A stretch of DNA of 64,000 nucleotides from Limnephilus marmoratus (taxonomy: Eukaryota; Arthropoda; Insecta; Trichoptera; Limnephilidae). The stretch covers positions 62,724,665 to 62,788,664 of the forward strand of contig OU862906.1 of NCBI GenBank assembly GCA_917880885.1. Reading direction: 5' to 3'. The position numbers and the translations under genes were made by a program. The notes beneath the pieces were generated by a model. It made no database searches, was not told the origin of the DNA, and was given only the letters and a program-made list of their open reading frames with translations. Below, in pieces: positions 32,251-44,729 of this stretch. Position 1 is the first letter of the stretch. Every line of letters begins with the position of its first letter.

Positions 32251-33644
32251 GAGTGGACATTTAACATAAAAGTACAACAAGGATGAAAGTGATGTACATA
32301 AAGTTTTTGGGTTTTCTAAACGACAAAAATAAATTACAGTTTTTTTCAAAACGCTATTTGACGAAAATAATATATTATGTGTATATGTGTTGCACATCAT
32401 CAGTTTATTAAAATATGATAAGAAAATCCTTCTCCATTCCAAAGGTGCCTTCGATCTCTAACCGGAACTGTAGAATTGACCAGCCAATTTTCATTGCGGT
32501 TAGCCATAACAAATTTTTAGGTTTATTGGCGGCCGGCGATGGTTCGGTTTGCGAGCCATTGTGAGTCGGAACCTTATCGTAGGTACGGAAAAAGCAAGCG
32601 AAATTACAAATACACACACAAGTACCGAGGTAGTTATTTGACAAAATTCTCTTTAAAACATTGAATCCGATCTTACGCATAACAGATATATTCATCTCCA
32701 CTCCGTTTTTTTCGTCATTAAAAATGTCAAAGTGGCACTTGAATTGTCCTAAAGATTTATCGCCAAGTAAATCAAAATCAAAATTTTACACTACTATCGT
32801 TTAAAAATTCTATCTAAGACTATATAACAAGTATCAGCGTTACTGTCAAATAGTGTACAATGTATAAAACCCACAAATGATTCAATTGATTCCAGGATAA
32901 TGAATTTCCACAGCGTTGATTCCGGTTTCAAAAATATTACCACAGCAAGAATATTGCATTCACCTCAGCAACATGTGCTTTTTGAAGCAAGAATACCAAG
33001 ATAAACAATTTATAGGGTACATAGGTACAGAAATACAAAATACGCATTGAAAGGAACAAAGTAACTGCGGATACACGCACAGGCACAGGGGTAGAGGCAC
33101 AGAAGTGGAGGCAAAGGCAGTCGTCGGCGACCAGTGCGACGATTCAAGTTAAAGAGTCCGATAAGAGACCGCGAGATGGTAATCCGTGAATGTCTCCGGC
33201 GTATTCAAATTTTCCGATTGTTCTCTGCAGTCGCTCCTGATTGGGCCACAAATATTTGAGAACATGTAATATTTTAAGCTTTGCCTCGGCAATTTCCTTT
33301 TCGGTTCATAATAATTTACAACAAAATATCCGGCCTCGTTGATGATGCATTTGCGGTTTCATTCGGAGATTTACGGGTACTGCAATGGAGCCTGCAAAAT
33401 GACTATAGGAATGAATGATTATAGTTTAAAAAAAACATACGAAGTGCAAAAAGCGAGGCCTTTGATAACCACAAAGATAATAAACCAATACTGAATACTG
33501 GTTTCTCCGAGGGTTTAATTAACTGAAGTATTATACTTGACTATTTACAAACCATAGATCTAATGTATCAATAAAGTTTTTTTGGACGTAGTATAATGTA
33601 AGGATGTAGAAATGCCTTAGGAAGGCTCATTGCGACCCGATGAA
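32251..33644. other. Unassigned sequence
   Basis: No gene recognised. 33075-33125 is a purine-rich imperfect repeat (GGCACAGGGGTAGAGGCACA). The rest is AT-rich. Confidence 0.4.
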
Positions 33645-34020
33645 TCAAATACGTGAGATCATGTCAAGTTGATTTGAGTATCTTAGATAAATCAAACATA
33701 ATACAATCATCTGATGGAAAATGAGCCCATAGTCATAAGTGTAAAAATATGCTTCGACAGTAGCGTGCATATTTTTATCTTCTTCAGTAAAACATCTTCC
33801 TCCTGGAATGTTTTTTTTTTTTAAATTTATAAACAAATAACAGTCAGACTCGGCCAAATCTGGGCTATGGGTAAGGCGTACAATTTCTTTCATACCCGTC
33901 TCCCTCAAAACACGCTTCACAACTTATGCTGAATACCCGTCTGCATTGTCTTGAAGCCACATCACACATCTTCTTCATTTCCTTCTGTTTGATGTTTAAC
34001 CACAGCTGAACAATAAGTTT
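33645..34020 (-). pseudogene. mariner-type transposase C-terminal fragment
   Basis: The minus strand reads LQDNA..., an in-frame stop, then VKRVLRETGMKEIVRLTHSP followed by DLAESDCYLF and NLKKK, then FTEEDKN and VEAYF. The HSPDLAxSDxxLF block is the D34D-region signature of mariner transposases, and the following LKK...F..EEV...VEAYF is their C-terminal part. The first visible catalytic-type Asp is in QDN and the last in SPDLAESD. At least one stop and the loss of the N-terminal half make it dead. TIRs were not found. Confidence 0.75.
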
Positions 34021-35939
34021 CCTCTAGTAGACCTCTATATTAGTAGTAGTATCTCTTTGGTAGGTAGTCTATCTTCAAAACTGTTCCGATAGATTGAGGT
34101 CAAGAGTTTGTTTGAAATTTCCTGGGAGCTGTTTCTCCATCTCCTACCCACTGCATAGATTTTGCCTACCCACTGCATAGTCTATCTGGGTCGTATTGGT
34201 GGATGTTGGTGGATCCCACCTCATCAGAGATTAAAAATCGCCCTCAGACCTCATCCCTACTCTCTTCACACAGCTCGAGAAATGCATGACAGGTTTCCAA
34301 TCGCCACTTTTGATCAATTGGCGTTAAGATTCTGGACACTAAATGCACGCAAACCTTTCTGATTTCTAAACAGTTGTGGAGGATCTCTCCAACTCTTTGT
34401 GTACTTATGGTTAGTTCATTTGTGTTCTAATGTTCACATCATATACACAAAACCGCAATTTTTCTGCCACCAACGATTTCCAGGGTGGTCGTATCTTCAA
34501 TGAACTCTCTTTGTTTATAAAATCGAATATTTTAACTATCGCATAAGATACATAGGACTTAGCATTGAAACTGTTAATTGTTCAATTCAATATTCCCTTT
34601 TTTACATGATCTCTGAGCACTGCTGAGAAGTACTCACATTTGAGAATTTCAAATCGATCATGCGCCACGTTGACCTGCTTGAAGATGTTGCGACGCGAGA
34701 AATGCATTGAAGTTAGAAAACATTACTTTTAAAAATAAATAAATAAATTTATATAACGGTGGAAATTGACTATTCTTGGCTCATTTTTCACCGGACACCC
34801 CAATTATAAAGTAAAATTCGTTTTTAAAGTCATCCTATCAGAACAGCGTGCGTGAGACGATGTTTGAATTTGAATGAATCGATGGAAGTGAGCCAAGACA
34901 GAGTTGTGTGGCATCGAATTCTGTCAGCTTACTCTTGTGGTGAGATAATTAGATAATCATTAATTAAAAAAGTTTGTGCCCGGATATTAGAATCAATGCG
35001 CCTTCAATACTGGGAGAAAATATCTGTTGTCAAATTTGAGCGGCCACGCCACCTGGAAAATGTCAGCTATTAAATATTTCAATTTATGTTCCTCAGCCGC
35101 AGAAGGTGACGTAACTTTAGTCCCGAAATAATAACACAACACATCGTCGCAGTTCTTATCTCACAATAACTTCCTTGACATTACATACCGCCTCGTTATC
35201 GTTCCTACTGGAAAACAGCGTAAAACGACCCCTTTAATTTTTTAATTTATTTTTTAATTCGGCTCCTCGAGATTCCGAACCATTACAGGTAGTACGGAAT
35301 ATCACAATTATACCAAATAAATTGTCAGCATTTACATATCCGCCAACATTTTAGCATTATCTGTGAGGATGTCAAAACGTAGGAATCTAGAGGGTTGACT
35401 ACTGAGTATCTGCTTCCGACGGCTTGTTCTGTTGAATTCCTCTGTAAGTTTTGGAAAAAAAAATAATAAAGACAAAGAAATTAAAAGATAATAAATGTTT
35501 TGTGTTGATACTATATTTCTTAAGCGGTGTATTCAAAGTAACGGTTCGTATAATAGTCATTTTCGAAAATGAAATGTGCTTATTAGATTATTTATGTTAT
35601 CGGAGATGAAACTGAAGGTATTGCGAAATCTTATTCAACATCTCATTAAATGACTTTAACCTTCAGTCGCCTTGTTCAATGTTCATGTCTGTGAACATAA
35701 CTTTGGAAATTCCTTATTACAATGGAGCGCTGCTTTAAATATCCGTAATCTACGCATCTCCCGTTTGCTGACAGTGATCACAGCATCAGAGCCATTCTTA
35801 CCTCGGTGGATATACATTATACATGTAGGGATATCCTCTCCGTTGTGTGCAGCCGAACTGTTTCCATTACTATGCTCCCAATTGATTCCATTTATTTCTC
35901 CAAACTGATGGCAGAATGTAGTGGGTTGTTTAGTTTGTT
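34021..35939. other. Unassigned sequence
   Basis: No convincing gene. A plus-strand frame at 34162-34362 (HPYSLHTAREMHDRF) faintly resembles a LINE C-terminus but is too weak to call. The remainder is AT-rich and motif-free. Confidence 0.4.
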
Positions 35940-36015
35940 GGTCCAGGCCGGCGTGCTGGTGCCCGCTGGCCGGTGCCCGTTGCCCGGTGCCCGGTGCCCG
36001 GTGCCCGAGTGTCCG
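35940..36015 (+). repeat. GC-rich short tandem repeat, unit GTGCCCG
   Basis: GGTGCCCGCTGGCCGGTGCC, then GTTGCCCG and three GGTGCCC units, between about 35955 and 36011. Strong C/G strand bias. It lies 180 bp upstream of the candidate coding exon, possibly in a promoter or 5' UTR region. Confidence 0.75.
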
Positions 36016-36193
36016 TGGTATGTGTGAGCGTGGACGTTCGCGGGCATGTATGTGTGCTGTCACCCTGGGCTGTCCGCCGGAATGAGATCGGATTGTCGGG
36101 CGCGGGAGCTTTTTCAGAGGACGTTTTTGTACATTTTTATCCCCCTTTCCCTCCCCCAACTTGCGCTTCCTCCCCTCCCTTCCCGTACAGGAG

Positions 36194-36433
36194 ATGGCGG
36201 AGAGCGGACCTTTTGAAATAAATATCGAAATCCCCGGTGACAATGTGGAAGCCCTTAAGGCCTTCCCTTGTCTCGCCGACTTGCTGTGTACCGCATTCTT
36301 TGTTTTTATTTCGACTTCTATTATCATTTTGAGTATCGGGATATTTTTTTGGGCGATTGTTTATGTTTTTTGCGACGCTCTTATGAAAGGAATGCCGAGA
36401 GACTGGTGTGTCCTTTATGACGAACTTATTTAA
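36194..36433 (+). CDS. Putative small single-pass membrane protein (last or only coding exon)
   Basis: The 79-codon frame starts at ATG 36194 and ends at TAA 36433. Four bases upstream ends a textbook 3' splice site: a pyrimidine tract of about 50 bases (36139-36186) and GTACAG at 36185-36190, so the exon starts at 36191 and the ATG is the first codon after a 5' UTR intron. The protein has a polar acidic N-terminus (MAESGPFEINIEIPGDNVEA), one strong hydrophobic segment at about residues 31-60 (rich in F, I, V, W) and a short C-terminal tail (DALMKGMPRDWCVLYDELI). The region is clearly more GC-rich than its surroundings. I do not recognise the family. The antisense strand also has a long frame, which I regard as its shadow. 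No AATAAA is seen close downstream. Confidence 0.5.
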   Translation: MAESGPFEINIEIPGDNVEALKAFPCLADLLCTAFFVFISTSIIILSIGIFFWAIVYVFCDALMKGMPRDWCVLYDELI

Positions 36434-38033
36434 ACCAAAACTCGGATATTTTCTACCGCAGTCGGATTTTCGACACTGCCGAGGAATTATCGACTATTTA
36501 AAAACAGGTTTCGATTAATAATCATTTCCAGTTGACTGACGGTAATTATGGAGTTCATAAAACGAAAAACTAAGAGATAATTCCAATAATGTCATTTTTG
36601 ATATAGCGAGGCGCGTTAGGAAATTTACCATATTTTTATAGTTATCGTTTAGGAATGTTTTAATTTGTCTATACATTGTCATTATGCTACCACATAATGC
36701 TCTCCAGCGCCGGGCGTCGCTGGCGATTCGGTATTTTATTGTCAAGTCAGATATTGCCAAATTCTATTTAGCATAAGAAGTAGTAGTGAAATAGGTACAT
36801 GTAGTGCTCCGTCTGGAGTGGTGGAGTGGTAGTGTGGCAAGTGGTGGAGCGGGTGACTCTATCCTAGTGGTACGAAGAGGGTAAGGTGGATCCTCGTCAG
36901 TGTGCAGCGTGCACTGTGCACCTACCTAGTACCGATATGGTCGGCAGTGCCAGTGGCAGTGGCGGTGGCAGTCACAGTCGTAGTCGCCTGTAGTCTGTTG
37001 CAGTAACAGTAGGTACGCGCCTGTATGGAGTGTATAGGATCAAGCCAGGGCTCCATAGGAGTATAATATCGCGAACAGCGCGCGCCGCCATCGGGCTGCC
37101 TTTTATTTTGGTTCTTTAATTTAATTTATTGCGATATCGACGACTACCACTTCCCTCCTCCGAATTTGCTTCCCGCCCCCCGCCCCCGCCTCCCCGGTGC
37201 GCCTGAGGAGTAATGTTACAGACTTTTGAATGGGGAAGAATCGAAATGTCCAATTAATTAAGCCATTGATTTGTTGTTTATCTGGTCCGCGTAGGAACTC
37301 TTTTGTCCTTATCCGATAACTGCGGCCGAGGAATGAAAAGGGTTTTAAAAATGTGAACTCGCGCTTATTTATTGGAGATCGCGAAAAATAAATTAGCACT
37401 CGAATAATGTTTGACAATCGATGAGTCCGGAGGGAATAAATACAGTCTACGTTTTCCCATTGAAATTTATTCATTCAACATGTAAACGGCTTGCTCGCAA
37501 TTTAGATATGTAAATAAGGACCCGAATACCGCCGTCTCTGTATTCCCCCATTCTTTAACTTTGTTCATTGTTTCTTTCGTTAAACATTTGAATCTTAAAA
37601 AATACTTTTAAACCGCACTCATTCCGGTCAAACTTTATATAAACATTAATTTGTTTTTATATCGCACGCGTTTTATTATACCGCCTACATTGACAGTCTT
37701 AATACTTTGTACAATAACAATATTAAATAAAGAAGTACATACGACTCTTCATTCTTTTGGTATGTGAAAGAAAGTATCAGTCATCGTAAAACGACCCTGA
37801 TTCAATTAAGAAAAAAAGGAATCGGTAATAATCCAGAATCCTTCCTGATTTTCCTATTTTCATAGAAGCACAGGCCTGATGCCGTGAAAATATTGTGTCG
37901 TGAACATCACCGTAAGTACCAGGAGTACAGGAACGAGCAGATGTAGGCAGAGTGTTGTACGCTGACCGTAAGCAGTAAGCAGCAAACAGCACAAAGGCGC
38001 TAGGTTTGGTGGCTATGATGATTAATTAGTTTC
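36434..38033. other. Unassigned, with GC-rich simple-sequence patches
   Basis: 36930-37010 is an imperfect GGCAGT/GTGGCAGT repeat, and 37070-37200 includes CGCGAACAGCGCGCGCCGCC and a C-rich tract. These may belong to a promoter or 5' UTR of a neighbouring gene. Frames at 37121-37474 (minus) are not supported by motifs. Confidence 0.4.
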
Positions 38034-38200
38034 CCGTGGCCCAGTGATTACAGTATCCGCACAGCACGTCTCGACAATAGTCTCTTGTTCGAAGCCCGGC
38101 TGCGGTCCTCGCCGCCTGCGAGGTCACTGACCCGTCTCAAATCGCGTAGGTAACACATGCAAGGCGGCATAAAAAATGCGGTCTAATCGAGCCGAAATTC
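38034..38200 (+). mobile_element. tRNA-derived SINE fragment
   Basis: The tRNA-like head 38036-38107 has A-box-like TGGCCCAGTGATT and B-box-like TTGTTCGAAGCCC, then a unique body (GGTCACTGACCCGTCTCAAA) ending near 38200. No second copy was found in the window, so the right boundary is a guess. Confidence 0.5.
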
Positions 38201-39477
38201 TTATAAATACAAAACTAATCTCTTAAATCTGCCATAAATCTTATATATGCGCATACAATAAATAGTAAAACATCATGATGTACGTCTGCTTGTCTCCTTA
38301 GAGGAAATTATTGTCATCCGTTCTAAGGAGTGATTCATCTGAAATAGTGGTCTTATTGAAATATCCAACGCTACTATTTGCATTTTACCTATTTCTTGTG
38401 AGATAACCTGTTTGTTAACGGATCTCCCGCCCGAACCGATAACAGCTTTTCATTATTTATCTTTTTTAATTGATATCAACTCTTTTTTTCCTAAAAATAA
38501 GTAGAAATCGTTAATTGAACTTTATGAAACTCTTTTATCTTTTTAAAATCGTGAATAAAGCTTCCAATATTTTCTCTAACCACTGACAATAATGGAGTAT
38601 TTTGTGATCATATCTTAGATTTCTTACTAAAGAATAAGGAACATAATTCTAAAGTTATGACATCATCACTAAAGCCTCGGAAAGGTAGCAAAGAATCCTC
38701 ATTAATAATAAAATTTTAAAAAGACTTGAATAAATGTGCAGAACTAAAAAAAGTTGACATTCTTATATTTTTGACGCGCTTCTTTTGCCGCAGATTTTTA
38801 ATGTTAAATTAAATAACATTGATTTGAATTAAATATTTAATAATGTTGCCTGCTACTATGGCGAATCCAATGAATAAAAGGCGTGTTTTAATTGAATTTC
38901 AAACTGATCTGAGTGCAATGGGATATCTTTTTCATTTAGATAATGGCTTAAAATATGCGATTAGTTTGACGTAACTATATTATTATATAAATTTATGTAC
39001 AATAGAAGAAAATAAAAATATCTAAAGAAACACATTTTTTCCAGAACACCTGCAAAAAATCAATACAAATGAAAACATAAAAAAGAGAAGAACTTTGAAG
39101 TCAGTTATTCCAATAAATTCCATTAATGAACATAATGACTGGATTTTAGTTTTTTTTTGCTGGGTCACTCAGGGTCGTTTTTTTAAGACGTTATATTTTA
39201 TATACGTTGCGATCATTTTATAAATCTACCTGCGGTAGAATCATTTCAATGAGATTTTTGCTTGAGTAGTGGTATATTGGTATCGAAGTACTATTACGGG
39301 GTAAGACTGGACTGCGACCGGGTGTCAAATAATAATTTAAATTAGTTTAAACCACTTTCAGTGTCTACATTTAAACATTAATACATTTAAACGTGTGCTC
39401 TATAAAACGACAGCAAATTCGCTTTCGTAGTTATATAAATGGATATTCATCCTAGAAATATATTCCAACCAACTAAT
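38201..39477. other. Unassigned AT-rich sequence
   Basis: No gene or repeat recognised. Confidence 0.4.
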
Positions 39478-39805
39478 TAATAATATTTATATAGATTAGT
39501 TTTGTGTTATTTCACTTCAAGTGCGCTTAACTATAATAAACTTAAAAGTAATCCTACAAGTGCGTTTAACTAGAATAAACTTAATAGTAATTCTATAGTG
39601 TTCCTTGCAAAATATTGATCAAATAATATAAAACAAAGAATATACAGTATATACAAAGCAATGCCAAGAGAACAAAATTTTGGCACAGGACAACAGATAA
39701 AGATAACAGTAACAACAGAAGGTGTCATTAAAACAAGAATCATTTAAACTAAAATATAATATAGAACATGAGGCAGTTTACGTTCAGAAATAAGTCACAT
39801 GCGAA
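39478..39805 (-). mobile_element. SINE-like family D copy with internal duplication
   Basis: Matches 32003-32250 (GCAATGCCAAGAGAACAA, ACATGAGGCAGTTTACGTT) and 12709-12785 (TTTCACTTCAAGTGC). It contains a ~41-bp tandem duplication (CAAGTGCGCTTAACTATAAT / CAAGTGCGTTTAACTAGAAT at 39521 and 39558). Confidence 0.7.
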
Positions 39806-40782
39806 TATAGAAATAAGAATTATATTATTTTTTGTATTTTTATATTACAAGTTTTTTTTTTGTATTTTCAAATTAAAATAAATTGAAAATGTGGGTGAAT
39901 ATGCAATAAGCTAATACGTTTGCAAATAATGTTTAATTTTGTAAGAAGTTTGAGAGAGCTTCTAGTTTAATAAAGGGTAGTTTATTTCAAAGGTGTTATA
40001 CTTTGGGTAGAAAACATGTTAATGATTTAGTGTAGTGGGTAGGAATTTCAGAGATCTCTCATCACTTGAGCAAGTACAGAGCTTACATTCAGATTCGAAG
40101 CAAAAATCCACCTCCAGATAAGCAGCAGGTGAGCAAACTCATGTTGCGCCGCTAAACGTGAGGGTCTGTTAGTACTGCCGGGCGAACATCGCGAGAGAAA
40201 CGGCGATCGAAATGCGAGCGGGATTCATGCAGATTTTTCGGGAATTCTCCTCGTTGATATGCGAATGTATTCTCTCGTCGTTTAAGCATACCCACTATTT
40301 TTACGTGACATTTTTGTCCGTTCGCCGCCGCTATCCCCCTAACGACGAGACCGGGGACCGGGGACCGGGGACTGGTATTCTCTGATTCTCTCGGAGGCGA
40401 CCGGTCAACAGTCAAACAAACTTTACATCCGATCAATTTGAAAATAAGGGGGTATTTTAATCGCCGCGTATATATCACGCAGGTGACACTTAAATCGGGA
40501 ACATTAAAGGATACAACGTCCTCTATATAAATATAATACAACTACACTAATCTATATTCATAAAGAATTCTCTCAAACCTACCGCCTTCATATTCACATT
40601 AAGATATGCAATTTACGCTATACTTGAAAACACTTTATCATCATGCATTTTTGGGTAGATTCCATATTGCGCTTCCTTCGTCTTTAGCCAACATTTTGGA
40701 CAGCGTTACAGTGTTCATAATCAGGGCACATCTACCTATATCCAGAATTGAAAATAAAGAAATTAACGTCGTTAATTGTTTT
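39806..40782. other. Unassigned, with a G-rich 7-bp repeat
   Basis: 40348-40373 is three GGGGACC units, a possible G-quadruplex. A 129-codon minus-strand frame (40152-40541) has no recognisable motif. Confidence 0.4.
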
Positions 40783-40792
40783 TATTTATTTA

Positions 40793-41259
40793 TTTACATA
40801 ATGTTTACATTTTAAACATTATGTAAATAAATAAACAACTCCTACTCCGGCAACTTGAAACAGCAGAAATGCGAATGCTTAGATGGTCGGCAGGAGTATC
40901 ATTAAAAGATAAGATCAAAAGTTCACGCATTCGTGGTAGCCTGGGTGTCACAGACATAAATAGCAAGCTGGAAGAACGACAGTTGAGATGGTATGGACAT
41001 ATAAGACGGAGACCATCAGACCACACTGTGAGGCAGGCAATGTCTATGGAGCTTCATCGACAGTCATCCAAAGGAAGACCGAAGAACTCCTGGACGACTC
41101 AATGTTCCAAAATTCTTCGAAGAAACGGCCCGGATGAAGGCGATACCCAGAACAGAAGATATTACAACCTGAGAACGAGAAGAGCCGACCCCAACAGCCT
41201 ACCTAGGCAATGAGTTGGGACAGCGCAAAGGAAGAAGATTTACATAATGTTTACATTTT
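40793..41259 (+). mobile_element. 5'-truncated LINE insertion with 21-bp target duplication
   Basis: Identical 21-bp sequences at 40793-40813 and 41239-41259 (TTTACATAATGTTTACAT...) flank the insertion. Inside are 23 bp that are the reverse complement of the left target flank (40814-40836), then an RT C-terminal reading frame (40836-41213), then a short 3' end AAGGAAGAAG. The intact duplication indicates a fairly recent target-primed insertion. Confidence 0.85.
40836..41213 (+). pseudogene. Non-LTR retrotransposon C-terminal fragment, frame intact
   Basis: The frame is open from about 40836 (no start codon needed, 5'-truncated) to TGA 41211-41213. It reads QLLLRQLETAEMRMLRWSAG, then RGSLGVTDINSKLEERQLRW, YGHIRRRP, GRPKNSW and NLRTRRADPNS. 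The order AEMRMLRW - IRGSLGV - RLRWYGHxxRR - GRPxxxW - RTRRADP is the standard C-terminus of insect endonuclease-reverse transcriptases of RTE-like elements. RT catalytic motifs are missing. About 125 codons remain and no stop interrupts them, fitting a young insertion. Confidence 0.8.
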
Positions 41260-43236
41260 TTACTTAAGGGCTAGTAATAAACAATAGGTTGTAAATTACA
41301 GTGGTTACCTTACAAATATTTTTTAACAAACAACAAAATAAACCATTTTTTTAACACCCACATATTATAAATTCACGATTAAAGAGAAAGGAGCCTTTTT
41401 GGCCCGGAGCTCTGTATGCCAATAAATAAAAAAAGTGGTCAAAATTGTTACATTAAAATTATAAATAATTAGATTGCATGTGAATAGTTGTAGCTTTCCA
41501 TTTCACAGATTATACTATTGTGCTCGATTGAGGGTAGGTACTTAATTATTATTCTATTTTTCGCGGATATGTTATTAAATTCTGAAAGTAATCTCGCGTT
41601 GGCTACTTAATGCAAACTTTGACCATAATAGTGATTGAATGATTTGATTAATGGAACTTTCAGTTTATATATTTGAGAATGAATTTTCCAGGAAATCATA
41701 GTTTGAGAACGTGCGAAGAAGCGCGAAAAGCAGATACATGTATGAAAGTTGGGTTTAAGAACCACCGATTTATTTCACATTCAGTCTGATGCCTTGTCTC
41801 GGAGTTCCTTGTTTTCACCTTCTCATTTTATTCTACCCGAATTCACATAAACATTTCGTTGATTTCCTCGGTTTTATTCATATCATTTCTTATTCGTTTT
41901 ATTGTATTTTGAATTGGGATCGAAAATCAAGTTTTACCGGCGAATAAAGCGTACAATTCATCGAGAGTAAAGGCCTACGAAATTTAAGAAAACTTTATTT
42001 AATTTCATTAAAGTTACCAAAAAACGTCTTTTGAATCTTTTATTGTCGTCGCTTCCTTGAAATATTGTTTGGTTTTTGGTGGCGGACGGGTCTGCAATTC
42101 GACCTTCCCGAACCTCACTAAATAACTCGAAAAAGAGTTGTATATTTTTGTTTCGCATTAAACGCGTCTTGAAATTGGCATTTTTAGAAGTGTTATTCGA
42201 TGTCGCCATGGAACACGTCCGCTTTTTAAAACTGAGAAAACGAGCAAATCGGCCGAATCTTCGATTTTGATTATTTGCAATGTATCCTTATCGAGGCTGA
42301 CATCAGTCGCATAAACATGTGCGCTGTAAATTGGTACATGGTGCTCGGTCCGCGGTCCTCGGCGCCCGGACACCGTGCACCGTGCCCAGTATCCACTATA
42401 TCCACCTCTACACTATACACTAAATTGTACTGTACCTCATCGAAAACATTACTTAAAAATACTTGCTAAAGCTTACTTTATATAAAATATATAGTATCGC
42501 ATAGCCTTTAAAATAGTTTTGCAGGTATTCAATGACGTCCAGGATATCATCACAAATGACATTAATTCGTACGATTTTAGGGGATGCGTTAACAGGAGAT
42601 TTCTATTTCATCTATCAATAACGACATCTGGACGAGTTCTGGGTTTTGCGCTGCTTACGCGTTGATGTTATTTGCTGTCGAACGAGGTAAATCAAATGAT
42701 CCAATGTTCGCGTCTAGGAGTAGGCGTACGAACCGCGCAAGTTTCCTTAGTGAGGGCAGAACATCACGCAAGTTTTTCCTCCAAACCTTGGGCCGAGTTA
42801 CGGAGGTGTGAGACGTGAGCATCGGGCCCGGGTGGCTGGTAGGTAACGACATTAGGTAGGTAGTGTGAGCACCCCCGGACTGTCGCCGTGACACGTCCTG
42901 CAGAACGTTGCCGTGATAAATGCCGCACAATTCCATATCAATAAATAATAAAGCCATCGCTGGACAAATGGAAAAATTTCATCATAAGTAATAAATCCAA
43001 CGGACAAAAGCTCCGAGTACAAATGCCAGTATTTTATATGACTGTTGAAAGGCCGGTCATTTTGTTCTAGAATATAATGTGATCATAAATGTTGTAATTT
43101 ATTTGCCGAGAGCTTTATGTTCTTCGAACAAATTTTATTTCAGCTAAAATTTTAAGACTTTTCATCGGTACTTTCGTTGAGTCAACAATAATTTAACATC
43201 ATCACGATGACTCTAAAGATTTAACCATCTTAACAA
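41260..43236. other. Unassigned sequence
   Basis: 41385-41430 (AGCCTTTTTGGCCCGGAGCT, then AATAAATAAA) resembles a LINE 3' tail. 42330-42420 and 42650-42910 are locally GC-rich. No gene motif was seen on either strand. Confidence 0.4.
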
Positions 43237-43892
43237 TAGAGAACTCCAGTCCAATTTTTTTATATTTTTAAATGAATAATAACCTTCTAACTTAAATAAC
43301 TGCATTTTTATTTTTATTTTTAGAGTGAGTTTTAATAGTTAAAATAATTGTCAAAGTTTTAATTTTTCAAGATCCCCTAAAACCACCATATGTATGGTGA
43401 ATCGTGTGACGTCATAACTCCTGAAAAATTACTATAGGATTGGGCAATCAGCTGATCAAGTGCCGCCATTACTATTTTTTTGTGCAGTAGTTTTTCAATA
43501 TTTTAAATAATGGAGATAAACTAATAGAGATACCTCAATTTTTGATACTGAATTATTTAGGCTTAAATATTGTTTCAATAAACACAACAACTAAATCTCT
43601 ATAAACAGTATGAAATAACGAATAACATGAAATGTTGTTAATACTGATGGCTTATGTCATACCTACATAATCAAAGATTTCAATACAATGACTGGTGACG
43701 CCTGACGTCAGCACTAACCATTCAGTAATACCAACTTTACAGTTTGTTTTGACGAGAGGTTTAAAAATGCACTTTTTAATAATTTTTTAAGAACTCTACT
43801 TTTAATATTATGAAATAAAACTTAAATATTCAGAATCAGCGTTTATTGGTCTATATGAACAAATTTTTTTAAAGCCATAATATTTTTCACTG
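43237..43892. mobile_element. TIR element (MITE) copy 2, uninterrupted
   Basis: Starts AATAGAGAACTCCAGT like copy 1 (8501-9616) and ends at TATTTTTCACTG, where the last bases of the right TIR are lost. It lacks the 443-bp insertion of copy 1 and so shows the empty site; it also has about 48 bp (TCAATTTTTGATACTGAATT...) absent from copy 1. Confidence 0.75.
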
Positions 43893-44729
43893 CGTGTGTT
43901 TTATTAGCACTTTTTTCATTATTGAAATGTGAAATTTTATGTTTAATTTTCTTGTAAATTTTCACTAACAATTTTTGGCAAGCCAATTTGAAAGATTCAA
44001 ACAGACAAATACCGGCTTGATAAATATATAAAGATACCTCTTGTACCGCCATACTCACCAAATTGTATGTGGCACATCGGGTATTATTTCACGCTTACGT
44101 CCCCGTTTTGGGCGATGTAACTGGCCAGCAGTATCACATATCTTCTGGCCGAGTGTCAATTTGCAAATTCAATTTCTACACCTCGAACATTTGGCACGGT
44201 TGGTCCCGGCTAACAGCTCCTCGAGATTATTATCAAACTGCGGGTACTTTGCGGGCACCGCGAGGCGATGTCCTCCCCCAGGGTTAGCTCGCTCTATTCC
44301 GTACGTGCGAATGATTTCTCCCGTTGGACAAAGGGTCGCGATGCTTGATTTAGTCATTCGGTTCTTCCGGACTGTGGATGTAACCCAACCTTAGCTCGCC
44401 AAGTCCCCATACAAAACTCAGGGATCTGATTTATGTGGCGAAAGTATGGAGTAATGGCCGCTCTCCGCGCATTCTGCATTACTTCGAGTATGGCCGCGAA
44501 AAAATCGTTTGATTAAACTTTTTTTTTGGAAAAAGTATTATGGAATTGGTCATTATTTAGGATGGGTTTTGATTGTGACATTTACATCTGAGAATCTGAA
44601 AAATTGTTTGAACACTTCTACCTTATTTTTATGGAGGATCACAACTCACACTCCCGATCAGATCTTCAATTTATAAAGCATAAAAAAAACATATGACAAG
44701 ATAAATTTATGTAACATAACAACACTTTT
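43893..44729. other. Unassigned sequence
   Basis: 44041-44394 is GC-richer with a 117-codon plus-strand frame, but it has no recognisable motif and stops appear in all minus frames. It may be an exon or old repeat; I cannot tell. Confidence 0.35.

Noticed and set aside
34162..34362. Possible LINE C-terminal remnant
   Set aside because: Only a vague HPYS...F pattern; no flanking tail or second motif to support it.
35683..36327. 214-codon minus-strand open frame
   Set aside because: It is antisense to the splice acceptor and membrane-protein exon, is composed largely of the reverse of pyrimidine tracts and GTGCCCG repeats, and shows no domain.
40152..40541. 129-codon minus-strand open frame
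   Set aside because: No motif; it covers the G-rich 7-bp repeat and flanks of differing composition.
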